Source: Porphyra umbilicalis
Taxonomy: Eukaryota > Rhodophyta > Bangiophyceae > Bangiales > Bangiaceae
Direction of reading: 5' to 3'
Length of the DNA: 54,837 bases
NCBI GenBank assembly: GCA_002049455.2
Contig: KV919180.1
Location: forward strand, 1-54,837
Both the position numbers and the translations under genes were made by a program. The notes beneath the pieces are model-generated. The model saw only the letters and a list, made by a program, of their open reading frames with translations, was not told the DNA's origin and did not search any database. Of the stretch, positions 1 to 9,430 are shown in pieces; position 1 is the first letter of the stretch, and the number at the start of each line of letters is the position of its first letter.

Positions 1-1479
1 GTCAGTGACCTATCCCCTCCCCGACTTTGTCCCTCGCCTACAGCCGTCACCCCCCCCTTCCTTTGCATGCGATATCCTCGAGCGTCCCGCTGTTCCCCCC
101 CCCCGAGCCGCTGTCCGACCCCGCCGTCTTCGTCTTGCCTCATTCTGCCCAAGCACCGCCGTTCTGGTCTTCGAGCTACCGCACCTTGCCCCCCTCCTCT
201 CCCCCCCCCCCCTCTTCATTACCCCCCCTCCCCCTTCCTTCCTCACCCCCTCATGCTCCCCCCTTCATTGCTTTTGCTTTCTGTTTCTCTTGTGTTCCAC
301 TCAGATGGCCAGAGGAGCCAACAACCATCAGTCACCCGGCGGCTCCCGCCTGTCGCAGCCGGCCCCCGCGGCACCCGCCGCCGTCACCCTTATCGCCGTT
401 GGGGCTCTTTACCAATTCACATGCCTTTTCAGATACGTTCTGCGCCCTCTTCTAGTGCTATCGCCCGCTAGGCGGGCACCAGCCTGGGGGGCGGACGACA
501 GCCGCCTCCAGGCCCGATGGCTGTCATTGCCACCGTGTCATCTGGACTGGCTACCTATAGAGGTGATGAGTATGGGTAGTCATTTTAATGGAAGAAATTG
601 ATATTATAGCACAAACTCCCTCCAGACTGCGCCAGTACATTACGTGCTCCTGAACCGTGGCTGCAGAGTGTTTGCCAGTGCTTGACAAGTGACATAGACT
701 CGAACACTTCGCGGTCTGGAGGCTGGAAACCGTGGTTGGAGAATCGTCGAGTGCGGGGTCTGTGAGAGACTCGAACGCGAACTGGTTTTCTCACCCTCCG
801 ACTGAGAGACCCCGCCAACACGACTGGGGAAATTGATGATCGGTGGGGGGGAAAGGACCGCGGGCAAGCAGATGGTACTGGGAGTGTACGCAATCATGGA
901 GAGTGTGACAAATCACGGGGCACCCTTACAGCGGCGATTCCGATGTGTTCGAGCGAGATTTCGTGGACTTGGGACTGAACGGAGCGCTTTAACAGGCTCT
1001 CTACAAGAAATAAAAGAGACAAAAGTCACCATGAGCGTCGCTGATTCGGCGATGTCAAGGGCTCATGACACTGCCTGACGTCTCCCGCTTCGGTTGCACT
1101 CGGTTCTGCGTCACGCTCATCCGTATTGCGTGCTCCACGGACACAGACGTGCTGTTCATGTGACTGCATGAGCACGCCGACGTCCTTCTGTCTCGTTCTC
1201 AACACGACAGAAGCCAGCCTCCCCAGGCGGTCGGCTGGCCCCAGTTCAGAGGAGAGATAGACGTGCTTCCCGTCCCTCTGATGCCCGACTGCTGGGGTCC
1301 AGTTGGCTCGACAAGGCGCACGTGGAACCCCATATTATTCACCGTTGTGGCCACGACCGTCGTCTCGGCTCCAGCGAGTGCCGCAGTTTTCCTTCCTTTC
1401 CCTCCCTTCTCATACCTCCTCTCACTTCCCCACCTACCTGCGTGTGGCGCACACTCGTTGCCCTGTGCTGTTGGACACC
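1..1479. other. Left flank, no convincing gene
   Basis: The first 300 bases are strongly pyrimidine-rich with C runs and end in an acceptor-like tract just before an ATG at 305, which opens a 98-codon frame to 601. That frame resembles no family I know and may be chance. From 600 to 1479 I see no coding signal, repeat or RNA gene. Another pyrimidine-rich stretch lies around 1380-1440, ahead of the ORF at 1480. Confidence 0.4.
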
Positions 1480-1803
1480 ATGGCTCCAGGCGGCGAGCAC
1501 ACTGCCCGCCGTGGGCAGCCCGTCATGGCCCAGCCTACCCGCGGTCTCACCAAAGACCAGGAGGTACTGCTGGACAGCTGGCTACCTCTGCTGCGCGCGC
1601 GTGAGATGGCGGTGAGACAGGCGGCGCGGCAGCTGGGTTGCTCTGAGGGCCTCGTCGCGCGCGCTCGGGACGGATCCGTCGAGGCGGGTCCGCCGGTCTG
1701 TCGGCGGAGCCACTCACAGCGCCGGCCGAAAGGACCAATAAGAAGTCTAGAATCGCCGGCTGACAGTCGTCATGAATACAACCGATTAAGCTTCCTCAGA
1801 TAG
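1480..1803 (+). CDS. Small ORF with helix-turn-helix-like segment (possible relic)
   Basis: This is a 107-codon ATG frame. Residues about 20-68 are charged and helical, with the pattern LTKDQEVLLDSWLPLLRARE followed by MAVRQAARQLGCSEGLVARA, which reads like a homeodomain-type helix-turn-helix such as those at the N terminus of many transposases. The remainder is basic and unremarkable. A pyrimidine-rich stretch precedes the ATG, as for other genes here. It lies just outside the Harbinger element, so it is not its accessory ORF. It could be the first exon of a gene, a decayed transposase or a chance frame. No function is claimed. Confidence 0.3.
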   Translation: MAPGGEHTARRGQPVMAQPTRGLTKDQEVLLDSWLPLLRAREMAVRQAARQLGCSEGLVARARDGSVEAGPPVCRRSHSQRRPKGPIRSLESPADSRHEYNRLSFLR

Positions 1804-2033
1804 CAAGACGCGAGACGGACATCGACGGCCGCCACACGACTGTGCCTTGTTGTTTTTTTCTACCTCTTTCACAGATGAACAAGCAACTCAGGGGCATTTT
1901 CCCTATGTGTTTTTTTCTTGCATGGCGCTTGTTGGCGCTTCTCTACTGCCAGATAGCTCCTCAACAGCATGCAGGATTCGAGCCATCCCCAGTACAGTGC
2001 TGTAAACAGCTTCGGCCATCAGTCCATCTTCTG

Positions 2034-2065
2034 AGAGCACACCCAACAACGTCTTCCCCAAGTTC
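2034..2065. repeat. Left terminal inverted repeat of Harbinger element
   Basis: This 32-base end begins AGAGCACACCCAACAACGTC. It matches the reverse complement of 10815-10846 except for T versus C at position 22. A short match (GAATATGC) continues inward after a 15-base gap on the right side. Confidence 0.8.
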
Positions 2066-2718
2066 GAATATGCTAACGTGTCAGAAACGTGTCTAATAAA
2101 TGTTCCACGTGCCTCAATTTCAGCTCTTGGGGATGGGGAGGGTCCCACAGCAACGTCGGGCACCCCAAATCGAAGGGAGAAACCCCGAATCTAGTTGATT
2201 GGAATCACATAAGTACACACAGATTCAGCGGGCAGAAAATGGGGGGTGAGGCCCCTGTCCCCCATTCTCTGCACGATTTGGGGAGTCGGAGCTCTCCTCC
2301 CCATCTTGTTCAGCTCTCTCATTGGCTGGCGCTGATTTGGCCGCCGTTCGAAATGCTTGTGTCGTGGCATCCGGCTTTTTAGAAAACTGCAGTGACAAAC
2401 CATGCACTTTGTGTCGCGGGAGAGCGTTCGAGCGCTCACCGTTTGCAACGGTATCGCGACTGCTACGGACCGTCGCATCGAGCACGCGACCACAGGCGAC
2501 CGTGCCTCCACCCCGGGATGCGACCGTTTCGGGGGTCCAGCGGGGGGCATTGAAACGGTCTGCCGGGGGGGCGGGCGAAAGGAAATCTGCTCTGTCTGTG
2601 CGGTGTGTTCACTGTGGGGTGCTGGGGAGATCCGAGTGCAGGTGGCACCGTCAGCGCGGCGCCGTCGTCGTCGACGGCCGTCCGCCGCCACCGTCGTGGC
2701 GACCGTCTTCTTCGCGCG

Positions 2719-5049
2719 ATGGACGACCCTTTTGATTTGTCCGCAGACGCGATGCTGGAGGATACGGAGGACCTACAAATTGCTTCTGCGGTTGCGGCGC
2801 ACCTACACGCGTTGCGTCATTGGCGGAAGCGTGCCCGTGGGTCTCGGGTGCACCGGCGGCCGCGTTATGTTGGATCTGTGCCGGGCCGCCGGCCGAATAA
2901 GCGGCGTAACTTCCGCTCAGGTTTGCGTGCTATTCTGAGAGATTATTTTGGTCTCAATGGGGAGCCGCCTGTCTACAACGAGGGTGACTTTGAGCGTCGG
3001 TTCCGCGTGCCGCGCAGCGTGTTTCTTCGTATATACAATGCCGTGAAGGACCGACCGTTTTTTGCGCAGCGCATCAATGCGACTGGCCGGCTCCAGGCTC
3101 ACCCCTTGCAAAAGGTGGTTGCGGCTTTTCGAGTCATTGCGTATGGGGAGGCGCCGGACAGGACTGATGAATATGTGCGACTGTCCGCTTCAACTATTGC
3201 TATGTCGGTGCGAGAGTTGATGCGCTTTATTGTGAATGAGTTTGGACCCTCATATTTGCGTCCCCCCACCCCTGAAGAACTGCAGCGCATTCTGACGCGC
3301 AATGCTGAGCGCGGGATGCCCGGTTGCATGGGCTCCCTTGACTGCAGCCACTGGGAGTGGCGCAACTGCCCTAAGGCGTTCGCTGGCATGTACCAGAATC
3401 GCCACGGGAAGCGTTCCGTGGTGATGGAGACCGTTTGTGATGAGGACCTCTGGATTTGGCATTTATTTGTGGGGTGTCCTGGATCTCACAACGACCTGAA
3501 CGTTATGCATGTTTCCCCCCTCTATTTATCCGTTACGAACGGAGAATGGCCGCCCCGTACATTTTCTTACACTGCTAACGGCACGACCCGCACGCTCCTG
3601 TATTATCTCGTGGATGGTATTTATCCTCGGTTCGCGTTTTTCGTCTCTCCGTTTCCTAACCCCAGGACAGAAGTAGAGGTTACATTTAACCGACTTCAAG
3701 AAGCCCTGCGGAAAGATGTCGAACGACTGTATGCCGTGCTTACGGCACGTTTTCATGTGGCTTTGCACCCTGCAAAGTACTCCACCGTTGAGCAGATGGT
3801 CACCGTCACTAAGGCGGTGGCCATCCTGCACAACATGGTCACCGAGAAGCGACGCGACGGGTATGTGTCCCGCACCCGTATGGCCGCCGGCGGTCAGGCG
3901 GCCGGCGGCGGCGGGGCGGCGGGGCCTGCGGGTGGGCACGGCGGCGCCGCCGGCAACGCCGGCGGCGGCAATGGAGGAGCGGCCGCCGCCGGCGGTGACG
4001 GATCCACCGGCGGTGGTCTGGTTATGGGCGGGGGGGCTGGGGGAGTTGCGGCGGCGGGCGCCGCCGGCGGTCAGGCGGCCGGCGGCGGCGGGGGGGCGGC
4101 GGTACTTGGTGGTGTGCGCGGTGCTGCCGCCGGTGACGCCGGCGGCGGCAATGGAGGAGCGGCCGCCGCCGGCGGTGATGGATCCGCCGGCGGCGATTTG
4201 GTTGCGGGTGGGGGGGCTGGGGGAGTTGCGGCGGCGGGCGCCGCCGGCGGTCAGGCGGCCGGCGGCGGCGGCGGGGCGGCGGTACTTGGTGGTGTGCGCG
4301 GTGCTGCCGCCGGTGACGCCGGCGGCGGCAATGGAGGAGCGGCCGCCGCCGGCGGTGATGGATCCGCCGGCGGCGATTTGGCTGCTGGTGGGGGGGCTGG
4401 GGGAGTAGCGGCGGCGGCCGCCGCCGCGGGCAGTCAGGCGGCCGGCGGCGGCGGCGGGGCGGCGGTACTTGGTGGTGTGCACGGTGCTGCCGCCGGCGAC
4501 GCCGGCGGCGGCAATGGAGGAGCGGCCGCCGCCGGCGGTGATGGATCCGCCGGCGGCGATTTGGCTGCTGGTGGGGGGGCTGGGGGAGTAGCGGCGGCGG
4601 CCGCCGCCGCGGGCAGTCAGGCGGCCGGCGGCGGCGGCGGGGCGGCGGTACTTGGTGGTGTGCACGGTGCTGCCGCCGGCGACGCCGGCGGCGGCAATGG
4701 AGGAGCGGCCGCCGCCGGCGGTGATGGATCCGCCGGCGGCGATTTGGTTGCTGGTGGGGGGGCTGGGGGAGTTGCGGCGGCGGCCGCTGCCGCCGGCGGC
4801 GGTCAGGCGGCCGGCGGTGGTGCTGAGGGAATGCAGGACGATGGAGACGGCCTTGTGGGGGGCGGTGATCCCCCCCCCGCCATTGCGCCCGCCATTGCAC
4901 ACGTAGCCTGGCTACCTGTAGGCACTTTTGGGCAAGCGTTATGCGCTTGGGCAGAGACGCGGAGCGAGGAGGAGCACCTGAAGCTGAGGCATGACCTGGC
5001 GGAGGACGTATGGGCGGACAGAGCAACGCTTTTGGAGCCGTACCTTTAA
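2719..5049 (+). CDS. PIF/Harbinger transposase (DDE superfamily, Plant_tran/DDE_Tnp_4 type)
   Basis: This is the transposase of the surrounding element and is expected to cut and paste it in the nucleus together with the Myb-like partner. The ATG at 2719 (MDDPFD) is chosen because the open frame upstream of it is basic low-complexity sequence. The frame runs 776 residues. Residues about 55-195 are the basic N-terminal region. The catalytic core follows, with D208 in GSLDCSHWEW, then LWIWHLFVGCPGSHNDLNVM, D299 in YYLVDGIYP and E335 in RKDVERLYAVL, so all three DDE residues are present. The core ends near residue 385. It is followed by an unusual tail of about 320 Gly/Ala-rich residues built from five 60-61 residue repeats, then a short acidic C terminus (residues 706-776). 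Typical family members stop soon after the core, so the tail is the oddity. No frame break or premature stop is seen. Confidence 0.88.
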   Translation: MDDPFDLSADAMLEDTEDLQIASAVAAHLHALRHWRKRARGSRVHRRPRYVGSVPGRRPNKRRNFRSGLRAILRDYFGLNGEPPVYNEGDFERRFRVPRSVFLRIYNAVKDRPFFAQRINATGRLQAHPLQKVVAAFRVIAYGEAPDRTDEYVRLSASTIAMSVRELMRFIVNEFGPSYLRPPTPEELQRILTRNAERGMPGCMGSLDCSHWEWRNCPKAFAGMYQNRHGKRSVVMETVCDEDLWIWHLFVGCPGSHNDLNVMHVSPLYLSVTNGEWPPRTFSYTANGTTRTLLYYLVDGIYPRFAFFVSPFPNPRTEVEVTFNRLQEALRKDVERLYAVLTARFHVALHPAKYSTVEQMVTVTKAVAILHNMVTEKRRDGYVSRTRMAAGGQAAGGGGAAGPAGGHGGAAGNAGGGNGGAAAAGGDGSTGGGLVMGGGAGGVAAAGAAGGQAAGGGGGAAVLGGVRGAAAGDAGGGNGGAAAAGGDGSAGGDLVAGGGAGGVAAAGAAGGQAAGGGGGAAVLGGVRGAAAGDAGGGNGGAAAAGGDGSAGGDLAAGGGAGGVAAAAAAAGSQAAGGGGGAAVLGGVHGAAAGDAGGGNGGAAAAGGDGSAGGDLAAGGGAGGVAAAAAAAGSQAAGGGGGAAVLGGVHGAAAGDAGGGNGGAAAAGGDGSAGGDLVAGGGAGGVAAAAAAAGGGQAAGGGAEGMQDDGDGLVGGGDPPPAIAPAIAHVAWLPVGTFGQALCAWAETRSEEEHLKLRHDLAEDVWADRATLLEPYL
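3890..4830 (+). repeat. 180/183-bp tandem repeats encoding the Gly/Ala tail of the transposase
   Basis: There are about five copies, with GGTCAGGCGGCCGGCGGCGG-like starts near 3892, 4071, 4251, 4434 and 4617. The spacing is 179-183 bp and the total reading frame is kept. Each copy encodes a variant of a 60-61 residue Gly/Ala/Asp block. The last copies are most alike, which suggests recent unequal exchange. Confidence 0.85.
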
Positions 5050-5060
5050 CTGGAGACGAC

Positions 5061-5436
5061 CAAAGGTTTTTTTTTCCCGCCTCGCGGTTTTTTTTTCCTT
5101 ACATCCGTGTGTCTTCGTGAGCGTGTTTCGTGGAGCCTGCCTTGGCTGCCTTTTGAGAGGTACTGTAGACCTGCGCAAAGGCCGCCGCCGCCACGCACGC
5201 ACAGTTGTTACTGACGCGCCGACGGCGGCGGCGTGCGAAAGGCACAGCACGGCAGCTCAGCATCGGCGCAAAGTCGGCGTGACGGCGAGCAGCGCTGCGG
5301 CTATCGCGCAGATCTCTGCCGCTGCTGGAGTGGTGAGCTACCCGGGACCGACTCGAGAGGGATACTCTCTGTCGGACGCAAAGACGAAGTAAGTAGGAAA
5401 AAAAAACCCTGCCCAACGGGGAAAAAAAAACCTTTG
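5061..5436. repeat. Inverted T-tract motif shared by the 3' flanks of the two convergent transposon genes
   Basis: 5061-5102 reads CAAAGG, nine T, CCC, a spacer, GG, nine T, CCT. 5393-5436 is its near reverse complement, again with two nine-base runs and the same spacing. Read from each gene, the motif starts 11 bases after the transposase stop (5049) and 30 bases after the Myb-like stop (5467). It could be a shared 3'-processing or termination element, or an internal hairpin. The approximately 290-bp spacer between the arms shows nothing else. Confidence 0.75.
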
Positions 5437-5466
5437 AAGTCGCTGTCCAATACGCACTCTTACACA

Positions 5467-8400
5467 CTACTGGTACTCCGCGTTGCTATCGTCATCACTC
5501 GAGTCGTCCCCCTCAGCGTCTTGCCGGTCCTCCGAACAATCCGCGCCATCGTCGCGCACAGGAAAAACAGGCACCACAAAAATGCCATCGTTCTCATCGT
5601 CGAGTGTCTTGGACCCAGCGGCAAGAGCCGCCGCTGCCTTTGCCTGCTTTTTCGACAGCGACCGCCGGCCACGGCTTGCTGCACCAGAGCCGGCGGCCGA
5701 GGCCGCCGGTGAGGACACAGTCGCAGTCGTCGTCTTGACCGCAGACGCCGGCGGCGCACCCCCAGGGGCGCTCGCCGCCGGCGTAGATGCCGGCACCACC
5801 GCCGTGCCAGCCGGCGGCTCCTGCGCCGGCGGCATACGCGGCGTCGACGATGATGTCAGCGCGGGTGTGGAGGGTGTAGACTCCCCTGCCGCCGGCGCAT
5901 CTCCTGTAGACGCCGGCGGCGGAGACGCCTCCGACAAAGTATCCGGCGGGGACAGCGCCAAGCCGGCCGCCGCCATCAGCTTGCGAGCATGCGCGCGTCG
6001 AGACGCGACAGCTTCCGGCGTGTCGCGCATCTCGGCCGAGTTAAAAAAAGCCACGGTCGTGCGCTCCGCCGTTGCTTGCGCCAGCGCGGACAGCGCGTCG
6101 GTGCTCGCCTTGAACATACGCGACTCCTGGATGCCCGCCGCCTTGTCACGCTTGGCGGCCTTCGCACCACGCGGGCGCGACTGGTAGCCGCCAGCGCCCG
6201 CGTCCTCTCCGTCCTCGTCAGAGTCGCTTGTCGAGCGGCCGCCGGGAGAGCCGCCGGCTGATCCGGCACCGGCGGCGCCGCCGTCGGCTGCGGCGGCCCC
6301 GGCGGCCCCGCTGAACTTGTCGACGTGCCGCAGCACCCGCCAGCACGGGACCCACGGGCAGTGCACTTGCTTGGCCTTGCGCTTGGTCGCCTTGCCCTTG
6401 GCGTTGTCTGCCGTGCGGTCCTTGCGTATCGCCTCGTACACATTGGCGCCACAGAAGCGCGCCATCGCAGCGCTGATCATGTCCTCGTCACTTGGGTTGC
6501 CCGTCAGCTCCATGCGCTTGACCGCCATGTAGTGGGAGCCAAACTCGTTCACGCCCTTGCGGATCTTGTCCCACTGCTTCTGCACCCCCCCCACGCCGCG
6601 CTCAGTGCGCCGGCGGACGCCAGGGCGCCCCGCCAGCAGCCCCTTCCATGCCGCCACGACCGAGGCCCAAAACGTCGGCCCACTCTGGTCCGCCCCCTTG
6701 ACGGGGTCCAGGGACGTGCTTAAGTACGCCTTACACAGCGCCACACGTTCCTCATCCGTCCACCCCAGCCCAGTCCCCATCGGTGGGGGTGCGTACGTCG
6801 GCGCAGCAACGCCACAGCCGACGGCGTCAACGTCCACTACTTGTGCACCGGCGGCGGCGTGCCCGTCGCTGCCGCCGGCTTGTCCTGGCCCGCCGGCTTC
6901 TCCTGGCCCGCCGGCTTGTCCTGGCCCGCCGGCTTGTCCTGGCCCGCCTGCTTGTCCTGGCCCGCCGGCTGGTCCTGGTCCGCCGGCTGGTCCTGGCCCG
7001 CCGGCTGGTCGTGGCCCGCCGACTTGTCGTGGCACGCCGGCTTGTCGTGGCCCGCCGCCGGCGTGTCCGCCGACGCCCCCCCGGAGCCCCTGGACTCAAC
7101 GTCGGGACGGGCGGGGGGTGCACGGCGGCTGCCGGCGGCCGGCATTCGGCGGGTGAGGGCTGCGCGTCGCCGGCTTGCGGTTGATCTGCAGCCGGCGGTG
7201 CCGACTCCCCGCCGGCTTCAGACGGCCCGTTGGCTGGCGGCGGCGCCTGCGAGCCACCGCCTTCGCGCCGGGAGGCCCCGGAAGGTGTGGGGTCGCCGCC
7301 GGCTTGTGGCAAAACACGATTAGCCGGCGGCGGCAACGCCGCCCGTGCCTCGCCCCCACGCGATTGGCCGCCGCCTTGAGGCGGCACACCGTCTGGCGGC
7401 GGCGCGCACCTGCCGCCGGCGAGCGGCAGACAGCCGCGAGCCGGCGGCGCGCTCACGTCTTGCGGCAGGAGTTGACCTTGGTCTCGCGGCCCGCCGCCGT
7501 TCACGCCTCCAGGCGGCGGTCCCCCGCCTGTCGGATGCCGTCCGTCGCCGCCGCCGGCTTGACGAGGGATCCGCCCAGCCGGCGGCACCCAGTCGCTGCG
7601 CGGCGGCAACGACGCCCGTCCTTGCCCGCCGCCCCAATGGCCGTCCCCTTGTGGTGATGGACCTCCAGGCGGCGGCCCCGAGTTGCCGCCGGCTTGGCGT
7701 GGGTGCGGATCAGCCGGCGGCGCCCAGTCGTTACGCTGCGGCGACGGCGCCCGTCCTTGCCCCCCACCCCAGTTGCCGCCGGCTTGATGTGGGTGTCGAT
7801 CAGCCGGCGGCGCCCAGCTGTCGCGCGGCAGCGACGGCGCTCGTCCTTGCCCCCCGCCCCAGTTGCCGCCGGCTTGATGTTGGTGCGAATCAGCCGGCGG
7901 CGCCCAGTTGTTGCGCGGCGGTGACGGCGCCCGTCCTTGCCCCCCGCCCCAGTTGCCGCCGGCTTGATGTTGGTGCGAATCAGCCGGCGGCGCCCAGTTG
8001 TTGCGCGGCGGTGACGGCGCCCGTCCTTGCCCCCCGCCCCAGTTGCCGCCGGCTTGCTGAGGTCGCAAATCAGCCGGCGGCGCCCAGTTGTTGCGCGGCG
8101 GTGACGGCGCCCGTCCTTGCCCCCCGCCCCAGTTGCCGCCGGCTTGCTGAGGGTACCGACCAGCCGGCGGCGCCCAGTTGTTGCGCGGCGGTGACGGCGC
8201 CCGTCCTTGCCCCCCGCCCCAGTTGCCGCCGGCTTGATTTTGGTGCAAATCAGCCGGCGGCGCCCAGTTGTTGCGCGCCGGCGACGGCGCCCAACCTTGC
8301 CCCCCGCCCCAGTGGCCGCCGGCTTGATGTTGGTGCGAATCAGCCGGCGGCGCCCAGTTGTTGCACGGCGGCGACGGCGCCCGTCCTTGCCCCCCGCCCC

Positions 8401-8899
8401 AGTTGCCGCCGGCTTGTTGAGGGTGCCGACCAGCCGGCGGCGCCCAGCTGTTGCGCGGCGGCGACGGCGCCCGTCCTTGCCCCCCACCCCAGTTGCCGCC
8501 GGCTTGTTGAGGGTGCCGACCAGCCGGCGGCGCCCAGTTGTTGCGCGGTGGCGACGGCGCCCGCCCTTGCCCGCCGCCCCAGTTGCCGCCAGCTTGTTGT
8601 GGATGGCTACCAGCCGGCGGCGCCCAGTTGTTGCGCGGTGGCGACGGCGCACGCCCTTGTCCCCCGCCCCAGTTGCCGCCGGCTTGTTGAGGGTGCCGAC
8701 CAGCCGGCGGCGCCCAGTTGTTGCGCGGCGGTGATGGCGCCCGTCCGCCGCACGTCGGTGACGATGTGGAGCACGGCGGGCACCCCCCGAGGTGGCACGA
8801 ACAGGTGCACCGCGCGAGCACGGCGAGACGCTCTTGGTGCCGCCGACGCTGGTCCCTCCTCCGCTCCGTGTCGCGCTCCGGGTCGGGCTTGCGGGTCAT
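5467..8899 (-). CDS. Myb/SANT-like Harbinger accessory protein with repeat-rich N terminus; one frame break
   Basis: This is the DNA-binding partner that Harbinger elements carry beside the transposase. An ATG at 8899 opens a basic start (MTRKPDPERDTERRRDQRRR) and a CTCSCH...CPPC segment. Twelve 30-residue repeats follow (consensus NNWAPPAGRHPQQAGGNWGG plus GQGRAPSPPR), then Pro/Gly-rich sequence. The conserved domain lies about 6780-6310: GWTDEERVALCKAYLSTS, FWASVVAAW, RTERGVGGVQKQWDKIRKGV, then FCGANVYEAIRKDRTA. This is the plant-type Myb/SANT arrangement often mislabelled glutathione S-transferase T3. A helical segment (about 6160-5970) and an acidic Ser-rich C terminus end at 5467. The N-terminal repeats and the Myb domain are in different frames. 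The Myb frame is closed upstream by a stop near 7097, and removing one base from the seven-C run at 7076-7082 would join them. Sequencing error, decay and a small intron are all possible. Confidence 0.75.
7681..8760 (-). repeat. Twelve exact-register 90-bp minisatellite units in the Myb-like gene
   Basis: Copies begin at 7681, 7771, 7861 and every 90 bases to 8671 without register loss. Less regular partial copies extend to about 7510. Differences among copies fall mainly at third positions or swap R/S, G/D and H/Q in the minus-strand frame, which supports coding on that strand. Confidence 0.9.
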
Positions 8900-9049
8900 G
8901 GTGGGAGAGGGGGGAGAGCGGCGGCTCTTGAACAGATTGGCCGAGGGTCAGGGAGGGGGGGGGGGCGGAGGGGACGAGGCACCGTTGCGCACACGGCTGC
9001 CCGCCGGCGCCCACGCAGCACCGGCGGCGCACGCGGGCAAAGAGCCACA

Positions 9050-9430
9050 CGCGGGTGGCCGGCGGCAAAAAAAAAACAAGCGGGGGGGAGGGGGGGGAAC
9101 CGCCGCCAGCGTGCCACGCCGGCGGCAAGGGCGGGAAAAGCTCAACAATAGCAGGGGGGGTGGGGGGACGGCCGCCGGCGTGCCACGCCGGCGGCAAGGG
9201 CGGGAAGAGCTCAACGGTAGCAGGGGGGGGGGGGGGCAGCCGCCGGCGTCCCACGCCGGCGGCAAGGGCGGGAAGAGCTCAACGGTAGTAGGGGGGGGGG
9301 GGGGGCAGCCGCCGGCGTCCCACGCCGGCGGCAAGGGCGGGAAGAGCTCAACGGTAGCAGGGGGGGGGGGGGGGCAGCCGCCGGCGTCCCACGCCGGCGG
9401 CAAGGGCGGGAAGAACTCAACGGTAGGGGG
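9050..9430. repeat. G-run minisatellite upstream of the Myb-like gene
   Basis: About five head-to-tail units of 66-70 bp are seen. Each has CGCCGGCGTCCCACGCCGGC, a GGCAAGGGCGGGAAGAGCTC segment, CAACGGTAGCA and a run of 7 to 14 G. The CGCCGGCG(T)..CGCCGGCG core can fold on itself. The G runs suit G-quadruplex formation. The array sits 150-530 bp upstream of the Myb-like ATG, in its promoter region. Confidence 0.85.

Noticed and set aside
1970..2000. tRNA B-box-like GGATTCGAGCC
   Set aside because: No A box or cloverleaf can be formed upstream.
7681..8760. CRISPR array
   Set aside because: Repeats are contiguous 90-bp units without unique spacers, and the region is eukaryotic transposon coding sequence. 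The same holds for the 21-bp array at 48978.
7345..8931. 528-codon plus-strand frame across the 90-bp repeats
   Set aside because: The repeat length is a multiple of three, so all frames stay open. Substitution pattern and the ATG favour the minus strand.
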